This document shows, in pieces, positions 62,390 through 64,000 of a stretch of 64,000 bases of DNA. Where the stretch lies: contig JAODUP010000220.1 of the NCBI GenBank assembly GCA_025642065.1, positions 805,001 through 869,000 of the forward strand, given 5' to 3'. Position numbers and translations under genes: made by a program. Each line of letters begins with the position of its first letter. Positions within the stretch are counted from its first letter, which is position 1. This DNA comes from Paralvinella palmiformis (taxonomy: Eukaryota > Annelida > Polychaeta > Terebellida > Alvinellidae). The notes beneath the pieces are model-generated. The model was not told the origin of the DNA, ran no database searches, and was given only the letters and a program-made list of their open reading frames with translations.

Positions 62390-62925
62390 TTCACTGTTTG
62401 TATACACGCTTAAAGACGGCAAAACACGCATTTTTTTCAGCAGGCACAATGTGCTATAGGTCAGCTGTGGTCAAGCCTGTTAGCTGGCTAGGGTTTTCCA
62501 GGAATTGCAGCTGTGGTTTTCATTTTAGCCACCACAGGGCAGCACCGTACAGCGTACCCCCTGTAGAGTATGTCAACATCCTGTAGTAACCAGGGGATCA
62601 TGTTTGCTTTTGAACTGATACTTTTTCGTCTGAAGGTTATTTTTGGTGGTAGTCATTAATTTACACTCCACGAAGTTTCAAAATTCAGTTTATCTCTGTG
62701 TGTGGTTTGAATATAAATGTAAAATATGTAAAATGTTGAAGGTTTAGCCTTGTCTTGTTGGACCTTTATCACACACACACACACACACACACACATACTT
62801 GTTCTGTGAGAAAAGGTGTTTAATCTAAATATATTTAGTGAATCTTTTATTATCTACTGTTTTTTTGGGGGGGTACTTAAGCACCAGTCATCTCATAAAC
62901 AAAACATATTTGAAGTGGCCTTGAT
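60716..62925. other. no gene recognised
   Basis: Includes a 188-codon minus-strand frame (60867-61433) that spans a (GT)n/poly-G tract and has no known domain. Also CACT-rich stretches around 61585-61605 and 61850-62100, (TA)n at 62353-62387 and (CA)n at about 62770-62794. Confidence 0.45.
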
Positions 62926-63074
62926 CATCAGTCCAACTTCCATCAGTGATTACTGATTAGCCCTAATTTCTATATTTTAATTGAACAACATCAGTTCTGT
63001 AGTGGCTGTCAATGTTCAATTAAAATATAGAAATTAGGGCTAATCAGTAATCACTGATGGAAGTTGGACTGATG
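62926..63074. repeat. perfect 62-bp inverted repeat with 25-bp loop
   Basis: Arms 62926-62987 and 63013-63074 are exact reverse complements. They start CATCAGTCCAACTTCCATCA and end with ATTTTAATTGAACA. The loop is 62988-63012. If transcribed within the SUPT3H primary transcript it would give a long double-stranded RNA stem. Confidence 0.98.
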
Positions 63075-64000
63075 TTTTGTGACTTAATTTCAAATCTATT
63101 CACGTCAAATGGTGCTGTATTATAGATGTATCTGTTGTAGCGAGTGAGCTATTATTTTTTTAATATTCAGTCAGATCTTCCTTTTATTAGCAAACAATAT
63201 TAATAATTAATAATAATTGAAACATGAATTCTCTTCATTCCCCCCCCCCCCAACTTCCGAAATCTATTTATTAAGCTATCTATTTCTTATCAATAACTAG
63301 GAAATATTATAAATAAATATTATACATAATTGGTTAACAGACTTGTCTAGAGGAGGTGCTTGTGGTTGACTATTTGTCGATGTGTGTGGTATTCCGGCCA
63401 TAGTGATGATAGTCTGTAGTCTACTGAACATATGTTTGTTAGTTAGAAATAAATACTCTGTTACAGAGAAACGGTTTGACTTTCCGGTGTAGCATGGTTA
63501 TAGTATCTAATTGTTTCTGGTAACCAGAGACACCACGTTAACCGTTGATAACATCAGCAACGGTGTGTTGATGGAAGTATATGATGTTAACTAATGGGTA
63601 CTTGATGAGTCTTGTGCTGATAGAGGACATATCTGGATGTTTGGGTGACAGAATTTTGAACTGTTTGTCCGAGTAGTCGGAAAAATAGCTTTATACGGTG
63701 GTGTTGGCTGAGACTGGCTTGGTGATTGAAACGTTTGACTGCGATTAATAATAGAGAAGATTCACATGACTACAGTCAGATCCATCCATATTAATTCACG
63801 TAATCTAGACACGCCATCGAACTGTTAAATTATAATTTTACTTAGGTTGCACCACTGCACGGAATATTTCTTCGGTGTAAACCCAAACTGTATCATTAAT
63901 TTCTTTATGAATTATTCACATTTAAATATAGTTTGAAATAAATATCTAACTACCATATCTCAGTATGGAAAGTTGGAATTCCCGATACACTTTCAAGATA
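63075..64000. other. nothing recognised
   Basis: AT-rich DNA with a poly-C run near 63241-63251. No exon seen. Confidence 0.6.

Overview
The window is animal genomic DNA: AT-rich, intron-rich, full of dinucleotide and tetranucleotide microsatellites, with tRNA-derived SINEs, small DNA transposons and very little coding sequence. Almost all open frames are chance or repeat frames. The coding exons, the Runt-domain sequence and the repeat style suggest a lophotrochozoan, probably a mollusc. That placement is inferred, not demonstrated.

Two genes can be recognised, and they interlock head to head. (1) A RUNX transcription factor gene lies on the minus strand. Its Runt domain is encoded by two certain exons (15030-15396 and 10788-10892). 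A candidate post-Runt exon lies at 6180-6315, and a candidate upstream (distal promoter, P1) first exon with its own TATA box lies at 34246-34480. The C-terminal exons, which should end in the Groucho-binding WRPY, were not found and probably lie beyond position 1. (2) SUPT3H, the Spt3 subunit of the SAGA co-activator, is on the plus strand. Exon 1 (22765-22848) starts in a CpG-rich promoter with a perfect NRF1 palindrome. Exon 2 (24848-25083) ends inside the first histone-fold helix. Its remaining exons were not recognised and probably lie beyond position 64000.

If the distal RUNX exon is right, the SUPT3H promoter and first two exons sit inside RUNX intron 1, and the RUNX distal promoter sits inside SUPT3H intron 2. 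That is the nested arrangement known for vertebrate RUNX2 and SUPT3H. The proximal RUNX start also keeps the vertebrate design: a short MHLRP-type start whose codon 6 straddles a phase-1 splice acceptor, so that proximal transcripts begin there and distal transcripts splice into it.

Layout: 1-6.1 kb RUNX intron or downstream DNA with a TIR element; 6.2-15.4 kb RUNX exons and introns; 15.4-17.7 kb CpG-rich proximal promoter; 17.7-22.4 kb SINE and a 1.4 kb GAGT array; 22.5-25.1 kb SUPT3H 5' end; 25.8-26.6 kb hAT-like element; 27.9-42 kb CpG- and GC-richer non-coding tract around the distal RUNX promoter, a candidate regulatory landscape; 42-64 kb AT-rich intronic DNA with a LINE remnant, SINEs, microsatellites and two striking inverted repeats.
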